Shown piece by piece: positions 29,400-43,900 of a stretch of DNA of 64,000 bases; within the stretch, counting starts at the first letter, position 1; every line of letters starts with the position of its first letter. The stretch covers positions 69,656,719 through 69,720,718 of the forward strand of contig OZ038379.1 of assembly GCA_964036045.1 (NCBI GenBank), read 5' to 3'. Below the pieces are notes generated by a model. It searched no databases and had not been told where the DNA came from. It was given only the letters and a program-made list of their open reading frames with translations. Both the position numbers and the translations under genes were made by a program. Source of the DNA: Eutreptiella sp. 'Long Island Sound 2002'. Its lineage: Eukaryota > Euglenozoa > Euglenophyceae > Eutreptiales > Eutreptiaceae.

Positions 29400-32300
29400 T
29401 GCCCCGCGCACCCAATACCAAAGCAAAGTGAAAAACACATGAATACGGCCCAAAACATGCTTTACGTACCTTGTATGGTCATTTCAGATGATCACGGTAT
29501 CAAAAAATATGAGATTGAAACACTCCGATTTTTGAGCTGCCCAAGGTGAAAAACTGCAGAAGCAGGTTGTGTACCAATCCCTTGGGACACCCGCCCCCCG
29601 CACCAAATACCAAAATAAGATAACAAACACATAAATGCAGTCCAAAACAAATGCTTTACATACCTTGGTTAGTCATTTCAAATTATCACCGTATCAAAAA
29701 AAAAAAAAATAAGTTTCAAAACCTTTGATTTTTGAGCTGCCCAAGGTGAAAAAGTGCAGAAGATGGTCAGTTCACATGATCAAGGTATAAAAAAAATAAG
29801 TTCCAAAAACTTTGATTTTTGAGTTGCCCAAGGTGAAAAACTGTAGAAGCAGGTTGTGCACCAATCCCTTGGGACACCCGCCCCGCGCACCCAACACCAA
29901 AATAAGATGACAAAGACACAAATAAAGCCCAAAACATGCTTTACATACCTTGGATGGTCATTTGAGGTGATCACGGTATCAAAAAGAATAATTGTCAAAA
30001 ACTTTGATTTTTTTAGCTGCCCAAGGTGAAAAAATGCAGAAGCAGGTTGTGTACCAATCCCTTGGGACACCCGCCCCGTGCACCCAATACCCAAATAAAC
30101 TGAGAAACACATCAATACGGTCCCAAAAAAGAAAAGCTTTACATACCTTGGATGGTCATTTCAAAGGATCATGGTATCCAAAAAAATTGGTTTCAAAAAC
30201 TTCCATTTTTGAGCTGCCCAAGGTGAAAACCTGCAGAAGCAGGTTGTGTACCAATCCCTTGGGACACCCGCCCCGCACACCCAATACCAAAATAAAATGA
30301 AAAACAAATAAATACGGGCCAAAACAAATGCTTTATATACCTTGGATGGTCATTTCAGATGATCACGGTATAAAAAGAAGTAAGATTTGAAAACTTCGAT
30401 TTTTGAGCTGCCCAAGGTGAAAAACTGCAGAAGCACGTCGTGTACCAATCCCTTGGGACACCCGCCCCGTGCACCCAATACCAAAATAAGATGACAAACA
30501 CATAAATTCGGCCCAAAACATGCTTTACATACCTTGGATGGTGATTTCAAATGATCACAGAAAAAAAAGTTTCGCAAACTTCCATTTTTGAGCTGCCCAA
30601 GGTGAAAAACTGCAGTGTACCAATCCCTTGGGACACCCGCCCCGCGCACCCAATACCCAAATAAAGTGAAAAACACATCAATGCGGTCCAAAACTAATGC
30701 TTTGCATACCTTAGATGGTCATTTCAAATGATCACGGTATCCAAAAAAAAATTAATTTCAAAAACTTCGATTTTTGAGCTGCCCCAGGTGAAAAACTGTA
30801 GAAGCAGGTTGTGTACCAACCCCTTGGGACACCCGCCCCGCGCACCCAATACCAAAATACGATGACAAACACATAAATTCGGCCCAAAACAAATGCTTTA
30901 CATACCTTGGATGGTCATTTCAGTTGATCACGGTAGAGAAAAAAATTTTGCACACTTCGATTTTTGAGCTGCCCAAGGTGAAAAGCTGCAGAAGCAAGTT
31001 GTGTACGAATCCCTTGGGACACCCGCCCCGCGCACCCAATACCAAAGTAAAGTGAAAAACACATGAATACAGCCCAAAACATGCTTTACATACCTTGTAT
31101 GGTCATTTCAGATGATCACGGTATCAAAAAAAATAAGTTTGAAACACTTCGATTTTTGAGCTGCCCAAGGTGAAAAGCTGCAGAAGCAGGTCGTGTACCA
31201 ATCCCTTGGGACACCCGCCCCGCGCACCTGATACCAAAGTAAAGTGACAAACACATAAATACGGCCCAAAACAAATGGTTTACATACCTTGGATGGTCAG
31301 TTCACATGATCAAGGTATCAAAAAAAATAAGTTCCAAAAACTTCGATTGTTGAGTTGCCCAAGGTGAAAAACTGTAGAAGCAGGTTGTGTACCAATCCCT
31401 TGGGACACCCGCCCCGTGCACCCAATACCAAAATAAGATGACAAACACATAAATTCGGCCCAAAACATGCTTTACATACCTTGGATGGTCATTTCAGATG
31501 ATCACAAACAAAAAAAATTTGCAAACTTCCATTTCTGAGCTGCCCAGAGTGAAAAACTGCAGAAGCAGGTTGTGTACCAATCCCTTGGAACACCCGCCCC
31601 GCGCACCCAATACCCAAATAAAGTGCAAAGCACATCAATGCGGTCCAAAACAAATGCTTTACATACCTTAGATGGTCATTTCAAATGATGACGGTATCCA
31701 AAAAAAAATCCATTTCAAAAAATTCGATTTTTGAGCTGCCCCAGCTGAAAAGCTGCAGAAGCAGGTTGTGTACCAATCCCTTGGGACACCCGCCCCGCGC
31801 ACCCAATGCCAAAAAAAGATGACGAACACATGATTTCGCCCCAAAACATGCTTTACTTACCTTGGATGGTCATTTCAGTTGATCACGGTAGAGAAAAAAA
31901 ATTTTGCAAACTTCGATTTTTGAGCTGCCCAAGGTGAAAAACTGCAGGAGCACGTTGTGTACCAATCCCTTGGGACACGTGCCCCGTGCACCCAATACCA
32001 AAGTAAAGTGAAAAACACATGCATACAGCCCAAAACATGCTTTACATACCTTGTATGGTCATTTCAGATGATCACGGTATCAAAAAAAATAAGATTGAAA
32101 CACTTCGATTTTTGAGCTGCCCAAGGTGAAAAACTGCAGAAGCAGGTTGTGTACCAATCCCTTGGGACACCCGCCGCCCGCACCAAATACCAAAATAAGA
32201 TAACAAACACATAAATGCAGTCCAAAACAAATGCTTTACATACCTTGGTTAGTCATTTCAAATTATCACCGTATCAAAAAAAAAAATAAGTTTCAAAACC

Positions 32301-34560
32301 TTTGATTTTTGAGCTGCCCAAGGTGAAAAAGTGCAGAAGATGGTCAGTTCACATGATCAAGGTATAAAAAAAATAAGTTCCAAAAACTTTGATTTTTGAG
32401 TTGCCCAAGGTGAAAAACTGTAGAAGCAGGTTGTGCACCAATCCCTTGGGACACCCGCCCCGCGCACCCAACACCAAAATAAGATGACAAAGACACAAAT
32501 AAAGCCCAAAACATGCTTTACATACCTTGGATGGTCATTTGAGGTGATCACGGTATCAAAAAGAACAATTGTCAAAAACTTTGATTTTTTTAGCTGCCCA
32601 AGGTGAAAAACTGCAGAAGCAGGTTGTGTACCAATCCCTTGGGACAGCCCCCGCCCCGTGCACCCAATACCCAAATAAACTGAGAAACACATCAATACGG
32701 TCCCAAAAAAGAAAAGCTTTACATACCTTGGATGGTCATTTCAAAGGATCATGGTATCCAAAAAAATTGGTTTCAAAAACTTCCATTTTTGAGCTGCCCA
32801 AGGTGAAAACCTGCAGAAGCAGGTTGTGTACCAATCCCTTGGGACACCCGCCCCGCGCACCCAATACCAAAATAAAATGAAAAACACATAAATACGGGCC
32901 AAAACAAATGCTTTATATACCTTGGATGGTCATTTCAGATGATCACGGTATAAAAAGAAGTAAGATTTGAAAACTTCGATTTTTGAGCTGCCCAAGGTGA
33001 AAAAGTGCAGAAGCAGGTCGTGTACCAATCCCTTGGGACACCCGCCCCGTGCACCCAATACCAAAATAAGATGACAAACACATAAATTCGGCCCAAAACA
33101 TGCTTTACATACCTTGGATGGTGATTTCAAATGATCACAGAAAAAAAGTTTCGCAAACTTCCATTTTTGAGCTGCCCAAGGTGAAAAACTGCAGTGTACC
33201 AATCCCTTGGGACACCCGCCCCGCGCACCCAATACCCAAATAAAGTGAAAAACACATCAATGCGGTCCAAAACTAATGCTTTGCATACCTTAGATGGTCA
33301 TTTCAAATGATCACGGTATCCAAAAAAAAATTAATTTCAAAAAGTTCGATTTTTGAGCTGCCCCAGGTGAAAAACTGTAGAAGCAGGTTGTGTACCAACC
33401 CCTTGGGACACCCGCCCCGCGCACCCAATACCAAAATACGATGACAAACACATAAATTCGGCCCAAAACAAATGCTTTACATACCTTGGATGGTTATTTC
33501 AGTTGATCACGGTAGAGAAAAAAATTTTGCACACTTCGATTTTTGAGCTGCCCAAGGTGAAAAGCTGCAGAAGCAAGTTGTGTACGAATCCCTTGGGACA
33601 CCCGCCCCGCGCACCCAATACCAAAGTAAAGTGAAAAACACATGAATACAGCCCAAAACATGCTTTACATACCTTGTATGGTCATTTCAGATGATCACGG
33701 TATCAAAAAAAATAAGTTTGAAACACTTCGATTTTTGAGCTGCCCAAGGTGAAAAGCTGCAGAAGCAGGTCGTGTACCAATCCCTTGGGACACCCGCCCC
33801 GCGCACCTGATACCAAAGTAAAGTGACAAACACATAAATACGGCCCAAAACAAATGGTTTACATACCTTGGATGGTCAGTTCACATGATCAAGGTATCAA
33901 AAAAAATAAGTTCCAAAAACTTTGATTTTTGAGTTGCCCAAGGTGAAAAACTGTAGAAGCAGGTTGTGTACCAATCCCTTGGGACACCCGCCCCGTGCAC
34001 CCAATACCAAAATAAGATGACAAACACATAAATTCGGCCCAAAACATGCTTTACATACCTTGGATGGTCATTTCAGATGATCACAAACAAAAAAAATTTG
34101 CAAACTTCCATTTCTGAGCTGCCCAGAGTGAAAAACTGCAGAAGCAGGTTGTGTACCAATCCCTTGGAACACCCGCCCCGCGCACCCAATACCCAAATAA
34201 AGTGCAAAGCACATCAATGCGGTCCAAAACAAATGCTTTACATACCTTAGATGGTCATTTCAAATGATGACGGTATCCAAAAAAAAATCCATTTCAAAAA
34301 ATTCGATTTTTGAGCTGCCCCAGCTGAAAAGCTGTACAAGCAGGTTGGGTACCAATCCCTTGGGACACCCGCCCCGCGCACCCAATGCCAAAAAAAGATG
34401 ACGAACACATGATTTCGCCCCAAAACATGCTTTACTTACCTTGGATGGTCATTTCAGTTGATCACGGTAAAGAAAAAAAATTTTGCAAACTTCGATTTTT
34501 GAGCTGCCCAAGGTGAAAAACTGCAGGAGCACGTTGTGTACCAATCCCTTGGGACCCGTG
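29400..34560. repeat. Higher-order repeat, ~2,580-bp unit, two copies
   Basis: Copies about 29,400-31,980 and 31,980-34,560. Diagnostic monomers, such as the shortened one with GATGGTCAGTTCACATGATC at 29,762 and 32,339 and the AAAAACTGCAGTGTACC deletion at 30,608 and 33,186, recur at the same offset. Differences are scattered single bases and A-run lengths. Confidence 0.85.
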
Positions 34561-37500
34561 CCCCGTGCAGCCAATACCAAAGTAAAGTGAAAAACGCATG
34601 CATACAGCCCAAAACATGCTTTACATACCTTGTGTGGTCATTTCAGATGATCACGGTATAAAAAAAATAAGTTTGAAACACTTCGATTTTTGAGCTGCCC
34701 GAGGTGAAAAACTGCAGAAGCAGGTTGTGTACCAATCCCTTGGGACACCCGCCCCTCGCACCAAATACCAAAATAAGATAACAAACACATAAATGCGGTC
34801 CAAAACAAATGCTTTACATACCTTGGCTGGTCATTTCAAATTATCACGGTATGAAAAAAAAATAAGTTTCAAACACTTTGATTTTTGAGCTGCCCAAGGT
34901 GAAAAACTGCAGATGCAGGTTGTGTACCAATCCCTTGGGACACCCGCCCCGCGCACCCAATACCCGAAGAAGATGACAAACTCATAAATACGGCCCAAAA
35001 CATGCTTTACATACCTTGGACGGTCATTTGAGATGATCACGGTATCCAAAAAAATTTGAGCTGCCCAAAATGAAAAAGTGCAGAAGCAGGTTTTCTACCC
35101 ATCCCTTAGGACACCCGCCCCGCGCACCCAATACCCAAATAAAATGAAAAAAACATAAATTCGGCCCAAAACATGCTTCACATACCTTGGATGGTCATTT
35201 CACATGATCACGGTATCAAAAAGAATAATTTGCAAAAACTTCTATTTTTGAGCTGCCCAAGGTGAAAAACTGCAAGAGGCGGGTTGTGTACCAATCGCTT
35301 GGGACACCCGCCCCGCGCACCCAATACCCAAATAAAATGAAAAACACATAAATACGGCCCAAAACAAATGCTTTACATACCTTGGATGGTCATATCAGAT
35401 GATCACGGTCTCAAAAAAAAAAAGTTCCCAAAGCTGCGATTTATGAGCTGCCCAAGGTGAAAAGCTGCACAAGCAGGCTGTGGACCAATCCCTTGGGACA
35501 CCCGCCCCGCGCACCCAATAGCAAAATGAAGTGAAAAAGACATAGATACGGCCCAAAACATGCCTTACATATTATGGATGGTCATTTCAAATGATCACGG
35601 TATCATAAAAAATATGTTTCAAAAACTTCGATTTATGAGCTGCCCAGTGTGAAAAACTGCACAAGCAGGTTGTGGACCAATCCCTTGGGACATCCGCCCC
35701 GCGCACGCAATACGAAAATAACATGACAAACTCATAAATGCGACCAAAAACATGCTTTACATACCTTGGATGGTCATTTGAGATGATCACGGTATCAAAA
35801 AAATAGGTTTCAAAAACTTCTATTTTTGAGTTGCCCAAAGTGAAAAGCTGCAAAAGCAGGTTGTGTACCACTCCCTTAGGACACATGCCCCGCGCACCCA
35901 ATACCCAAATGAAATGAAAAACACATAAATTCGGCGTAAAACAAATGCTTTACATACCTTGGATGGTCATTTCAGATGATCACGGTATCAAAAAAATAGG
36001 TTTCAAAAACTTCAATTTTTGAGCTGCCCAGGCTTAAAAATTGCGGAAGCAGGTTGTGTACCAATCCCCTGGGACACCCGCCGCCCGCACCAAATACCAA
36101 AATAAGATAACAAACACATAAATTCGGCCCAAAACATGCTTTACATACCTTGGATGGTCATTTCAGATGATCACAAACAAAAAAAATTTGCAAACTTCCA
36201 TTTCTGAGCTGCCCAGAGTGAAAAGCTGCAGAAGCAGGTTGTGTACCAATCCCTTGGAACACCCGCCCCGCGCACCCAATACCCAAATAAAGTGAAAAAC
36301 ACATCAATGCGGTCCAAAACAAATGCTTTACATACCTTAGATGGTCATTTCAAATGATGACGGTATCCAAAAAAAAATCCATTTCAAAAAATTCGATTTT
36401 TGAGCTGCTCCAGCTGAAAAACTGTACAAGCAGGTTTTGTACCAATCCCTTGGGACACCCGCCCCGCGCACCCAATGCCAAAAAAAGATGACGAACACAT
36501 GATTTTGGCCCAAAACATGCTTTACTTACCTTGGATGGTCATTTCAATTGATGACGGTAAAGAAAAAAAATTTTGCAAACTTCGATTTTTGAGCTGCCCA
36601 AGGTGAAAAACTGCAGAAGCACGTTGTGTACCAATCCCTTGGGACATGTGCCCCGCGCACCCAATACCAAAGTAAAGTGAAAAACACATGCATACAGCCC
36701 AAAACATGCTTTACATACCTTGTATGGTCATTTCAGATGATCACGGTATCAAAAAAAATAAGATTGAAACATTTCGATTTTTGAGCTGCCCAAGGTGAAA
36801 AAATTCAGAAGCAGGTTGTGTACCAATCCCTTGGGACACCCGCCCCTCGCACCAAATACCAAAATAAGATAACAAACACATAAATGCGGTCCACAACAAA
36901 TGCTTTACATACCTTGGCTGGTCATTTCAAATTATCTGGGTATCAAAAAAAAATAATTTGCAAAAACTTTGATTTTCGAGCTGCCCAAGGTGAAAAACTG
37001 CAAGAGGCGGGTTGTGTACCAATCGCTTGGGACACCCGCCCCGCGCAGCCAATACCCAAATAAAATGAAAAACACATAAATACGGCCCAAAACAAATGCT
37101 TTACATACCTTGGATGGTCATATCAGATGATCACGGTCTCAAAAAGAATAAGTTTCAAAAACTTCGATTTATGAGCTGCCCAGACACCCGCCCCGCGCAC
37201 CCAATACCCAAATAAAATGAAAAACACATAAATATGGCGCAAAAAACAAATGCTTTACATACCTTGGATGGTCATGTCAGATGATCACGGTCTCAAAAAG
37301 AGTAAGTTCCAAAAACTTCGATTTATGAGCTGCCCAAGGTGAAAACCTGCACAAGCACGCTGTGGACCAATCCCTTGGGACACCCGCCCCGCGCACCCAA
37401 TAGCAAAATGAAGTGAAAAAGACATAGATACGGCCCAAAACATGCTTTACATACCATGGATGGTCATTTCAAATGATCACGGTATCATAAAAAATATGTT

Positions 37501-37999
37501 TCAAAAACTTCGATTTATGAGCTGCCCAGTGTGACAAACTGCACAAGCAGGTTGTGGACCAATCCCTTGGGACATCCGCCCCGCGCACCCAATACGAAAA
37601 TAACATGACAACCTCATAAATGCGACCAAAAACATGCTTTACATACCTTGGATGGTCATTTGAGATGATCACGGTATCAAAAAAATAGGTTTCAAAAACT
37701 TCTATTTTTGAGTTGCCCAAAGTGAAAAGCTGCAAAAGCAGGTTGTGTACCACTCCCTTAGGACACATGCCCCGCGCACCCAATACCCAAATAAAATGAA
37801 AAACACATAAATTCGGCGTAAAACAAATGCTTTACATACCTTGGATGGTCATTTCAGATGATCACGGTATCAAAAAAATAGGTTTCAAAAACTTCGATTT
37901 TTGAGCTGCCCAAGCTTAAAAATTGCGGAAGCAGGTTGTGTACCCATCCCCTGGGACACCCGCCCCGCGCACCCAATACCAAAATAAAATGACAAACAC

Positions 38000-40900
38000 A
38001 TAAATGCGGCCCTAAACATGCTTTACATACCTTGGATGGTCATTTCAGATGACCACGGTAGAAAAAAAAAGTTCGCAAAGTTCGATTTTTGAGTTGCCCA
38101 AGGTGAAAAACTGCAGAAGCAGGTTGTGTACCAATCCCGTGGGACACCCGCCCCGCGCACCCAATACCAAAATAAAATGACAAACACATAAATTCGGCGC
38201 AAAACATGCTTTACATACCTTGGATGGTCATTTCAGTGGATCACGGTAGAAAAAAAAAAGTTCGCAAACTTCGATTTTTGAGGTGCCCAGTGTTAAAAGC
38301 TGCAGAAGCAGGTTGTGTACCAATCCCTTGGGACGCGTGCCCCACGCACCCAATACCCAAATGAAGTGAAAAACACATCAATATGGTCCAAAACAAAGGC
38401 TTTACATACCTTGGATGGTCATTTCAAATGATCACGTTATCAAAAAAATAACTTTCAAAAACTTCGATTTTTGAGCTGCCCAAGGTGAAAGCTGTAGAAG
38501 AAGGTTGTGTACCAATACGTTGGGACACCCGCCCCGCGCACCCAATACCCAAATAAGATGAAAAACACATAAATAAGGCCCAAAACAAATGCTTTACATA
38601 CCTTGGATGGTCATTGCAAATGATCACGGTATCAAAAAGAATAAGTCTCAAAAACTTCGATTTTTGAGCTGCCCAAGGTGAAAAACTGCAAGAGGCGGGT
38701 AGTGTACCAATCCCTTGGGACACCCGCACCGCGCACCCAATACCCATATAAAATGAAAAACACCTAAATACGGCCCAAAACAGCCTTTACATACCTTGGA
38801 TGGTCATTTCAAATGATCACGGTATCAAAAAGAATAAGTTCCACAAACTTCGATTTTTGAGCTGCCCAAGTTGAAAAACTACAGAAGCAGGTTGTGTACC
38901 AATCCCTTGAGAACCCCCCCCCCCCCCCCCGCGCAGCCAATACCCAAAGAAAATGATAAACTCAGAAATAAAGCCCAAAACAGGCTTTACATACCTTGGA
39001 TGGTCATTTGAGATGATCACAGTATCAAAAAGAATAATTGTCAAAAACTTCGATTTATGAGCTGCCCAAGGAGAAAAACTGCAAAAGCACGTTGTGCACC
39101 AATCCCTTGGGACACGTGCCCCGCGCATCCAATACCCAAATAAGGTTAAAACCACATCAATACAGTCCTAAACAAATGCGTTACATACCTTGTATGGTCA
39201 TTTCACATGATCACGGTATCAAAGAAATAGGTTCCGAAAACTTCGCTTTTTGAGCTGCCCAAGGTGAAAAACTGCAGAAGCAGGTTGTGTACCAATCCCT
39301 TGGGACACCCGCCCCGCGCACCCAATACCAAAATTGGGTGACAAACACATAAATAAGGCCCAAAACATGCTTTACATACCTTGTGTGGTCATTTGAGATG
39401 ATCACGGTGTCAAAAAGAATAATTGTCAAAAACTTCGATTTTTGAGCTGCCCAATCTTAAAAACTGCAGAAGCAGGTTATGTACCGATCCCTGGGGACAC
39501 CCGCCCCGCGCACCCGATACCAAAATAAGATGACAAACACATAAATTCGGCCCAAAACATGCTGTACATACCTTGGATGGTCATTTCACATGATCACGGT
39601 ATCAAAAAAATAAGTTCCAAAAACTTCAATTTTTGAGTTGCCCAAGGTGAAAAACTGCAGAAGTAGGTTGTGTACCAATCCCTTGGGACACCCGCCCCGC
39701 GCACCCAATATCAAAATACGATGACAAACACATGAATACGGCCCAGAACAGGCTTTACATACCTTGGATGGTCATTTGAGGTGATCAGGGTATCAAAAAG
39801 AATAAGTCTCAAAATCTTCGATTTTGGAGCTGCCCAAGGTGACAAAATGGAGAAGCAGGTTGTGTACCAATCCCTTGGGACACCCGCCCCGCGCACCCAA
39901 TACCCAAATAAAATGAAAAACACATAAATACGGCGGAAAACAAATGCTTTACATACTTTGGATGTTCATTTAGGATGATCACGGTATCAAAAAAATGTGT
40001 TTAGGAAACTTCGATTTTTGAGCTGCCCAAGGTGAAAAAATGCAGAAACATGTTGTGTACCAATCCCTTGAGAACCCCCCCCCCCCTTCGCACCCAATAC
40101 CCAAATAAAATGATAAACGCATTAGGAAGGCCTAGAACAGGCTTTACATACCTTGGATGTTCATTTGAGGTGACCACGGCATCAAAAAAAAAGTCTCGAA
40201 AACTTCGCTTTTTGAGGTGCCCAAGGTGAAAAACTGCAGAAGCAGGTTGTGTACCAATCCCTTGGGACACCCGCCCCGCGCACCCAATACCAAAATTGGG
40301 TGACAAACACATAAATAAGGCCCAAAACATGCTTTACATACCTTGTGTGGTCATTTGAGATGATCACGGTATCAAAAAAAATAAGATTGAAACACTTCGA
40401 TTTTTGAGGTGCCCAAGGTGAAAAACTGCAGAAGCAGGTTGTGTACCAATCCCTTGGGACACCCGCCCCTCGCACCAAATACCAAAATAAGATAACAAAC
40501 ACATAAATGCGGTCCAAAACAAATGCTTTACATATTTTGGATGCTTGGCTGGTCATTTCAAATTATCACGGTATCAAAAAAAAAGTAAGTTTCAAAAACT
40601 TTGATTTTTGAGCTGCCCAAGGTGAAAAACTGCAAATGCAGGTTGTGTACCAATCCCTTGGGACACCCGCCCCGCGCACCCAATACCCGAATAAGATGAC
40701 AAACTCATAAATACGGCCCAAAACATGCTTTACATACCTTGGACGGTCATTTGAGATGATCACGGTATGCAAAAAAATTTGAGCTGCCCAAAATGAAAAA
40801 GTGCAGAAGCAGGTTTTCTACCCATCCCTTAGGACACCCGCCCCGCGCACCCCATACCCAAATAAAATGAAAAAAACATAAATTCGGCCCAAAACATGCT

Positions 40901-43900
40901 TCACATACCTTGGATGGTCATTTCACATGATCACGGTATCAAAAAGAATAATTTGCAAAAACTTCGATTTTCGAGCTGCCCAAGGTGAAAAACTGCAAGA
41001 GGCGGGTTGTGTACCAATCGCTTGGGACACCCGCCCCGCGCACCCAATACCCAAATAAAATGAAAAACACATAAATACGGCCCAAAACAAATGCTTTACA
41101 TACCTTGGATGGTCATATCAGATGATCACGGTCTCAAAAAAAATAAGTTTCAAAAATTTCGATTTATGAGCTGCCCAGACACCCGCCCCGCGCACCCAAT
41201 ACCCAAATAAAGTGAAAAACACATAGATATGGCCCAAAACAAATGCTTTACATACCTTGGATGGTCATGTCAGATGATCACGGTCTCAAAAAGAGTAAGT
41301 ACCAAAAACTTCGATTTATGAGCTGCCCAAGGTGAAAAACTGCACAAGCAGGCTGTGGACCAATCCCTTGGGACACCCGCCCCGCGCACCCAATAGCAAA
41401 ATGAAGTGAAAAAGACATAGATACGGCCCAAAACATGCTTTACATACCATGGATGGTCATTTCAAATGATCACGGTATCATAAAAAATATGTTTCAAAAA
41501 CTTCGATTTATGAGCTGCCCAGTGTGAAAAACTGCACAAGCAGGTTGTGGACCAATCCCTTGGGACATCCGCCCCGCGCACCCAATACGAAAATAACATG
41601 ACAAACTCATAAATGCGACCAAAAACATGCTTTACATACCTTGGATGGTCATTTGAGATGATCACGGTATCAAAAAAATAGGTTTCAAAAACTTCTATTT
41701 TTGAGTTGCCCAAAGTGAAAAGCTGCACAAGCAGGTTGTGTACCACTCCCTTAGGACACATGCCCCGCGCACCCAATACCCAAATAAAATGAAAAACACA
41801 TAAATTCGGCGTAAAACATGCTTTACATACCTTGGATGGTCATTTCAGATGATCACGGTATCAAAAAAATAGGTTTCAAAAACTTCGATTTTTGAGCTGC
41901 CCAGGCTTAAAAACTGCGGAAGCAGGTTGTGTACCAATCCCCTGGGACACCCGCCCCGCGCATCCGATACCAAAATAAAATGACAATCATATAAATGCGG
42001 CCCTAAACATGCTTTACATACCTTGGATGGTCATTTCAGATGACCACGGTAGAAAAAAAAAGTTCGCAAAGTTCGATTTTTGAGTTGCCCAAGGTGAAAA
42101 ACTGCAGAAGCAGGTTGTGTACCAATCCCGTGGGACACCCGCCCCGCGCACCCAATACCAAAATAAAATGACAAACACATAAATTCGGCGCAAAACATGC
42201 TTTACATACCTTGGATGGTCATTTCAGTGGATCACGGTAGAAAAAAAAAAGTTCGCAAACTTCGATTTTTGAGGTGCCCAGTGTTAAAAGCTGCAGAAGC
42301 AGGTTGTGTACCAATCCCTTGGGACGCGTGCCCCACGCACCCAATACCCAAATGAAGTGAAAAACACATCAATATGGTCCAAAACAAAGGCTTTACATAC
42401 CTTGGATGGTCATTTCAAATGATCACGTTATCAAAAAAATAACTTTCAAAAACTTCGATTTTTGAGCTGCCCAAGGTGAAAGCTGTAGAAGAAGGTTGTG
42501 TACCAATACGTTGGGACACCCGCCCCGCGCACCCAATACCCAAATAAGATGAAAAACACATAAATAAGGCCCAAAACAAATGCTTTACATACCTTGGATG
42601 GTCATTGCAAATGATCACGGTATCAAAAAGAATAAGTCTCAAAAACTTCGATTTTTGAGCTGCCCAAGGTGAAAAACTGCAAGAGGCGGGTAGTGTACCA
42701 ATCCCTTGGGACACCCGCACCGCGCACCCAATACCCATATAAAATGAAAAACACCTAAATACGGCCCAAAACAGCCTTTACATACCTTGGATGGTCATTT
42801 CAAATGATCACGGTATCAAAAAGAATAAGTTCCACAAACTTCGATTTTTGAGCTGCCCAAGTTGAAAAACTACAGAAGCAGGTTGTGTACCAATCCCTTG
42901 AGAACCCCCCCCCCCCCCCCCGCGCAGCCAATACCCAAAGAAAATGATAAACTCAGAAATAAAGCCCAAAACAGGCTTTACATACCTTGGATGGTCATTT
43001 GAGATGATCACAGTATCAAAAAGAATAATTGTCAAAAACTTCGATTTATGAGCTGCCCAAGGAGAAAAACTGCAAAAGCACGTTGTGCACCAATCCCTTG
43101 GGACACGTGCCCCGCGCATCCAATACCCAAATAAGGTTAAAACCACATCAATACAGTCCTAAACAAATGCGTTACATACCTTGTATGGTCATTTCACATG
43201 ATCACGGTATCAAAGAAATAGGTTCCGAAAACTTCGCTTTTTGAGCTGCCCAAGGTGAAAAACTGCAGAAGCAGGTTGTGTACCAATCCCTTGGGACACC
43301 CGCCCCGCGCACCCAATACCAAAATTGGGTGACAAACACATAAATAAGGCCCAAAACATGCTTTACATACCTTGTGTGGTCATTTGAGATGATCACGGTG
43401 TCAAAAAGAATAATTGTCAAAAACTTCGATTTTTGAGCTGCCCAATCTTAAAAACTGCAGAAGCAGGTTATGTACCGATCCCTGGGGACACCCGCCCCGC
43501 GCACCCGATACCAAAATAAGATGACAAACACATAAATTCGGCCCAAAACATGCTGTACATACCTTGGATGGTCATTTCACATGATCACGGTATCAAAAAA
43601 ATAAGTTCCAAAAACTTCAATTTTTGAGTTGCCCAAGGTGAAAAACTGCAGAAGTAGGTTGTGTACCAATCCCTTGGGACACCCGCCCCGCGCACCCAAT
43701 ATCAAAATACGATGACAAACACATGAATACGGCCCAGAACAGGCTTTACATACCTTGGATGGTCATTTGAGGTGATCAGGGTATCAAAAAGAATAAGTCT
43801 CAAAATCTTCGATTTTGGAGCTGCCCAAGGTGACAAAATGGAGAAGCAGGTTGTGTACCAATCCCTTGGGACACCCGCCCCGCGCACCCAATACCCAAAT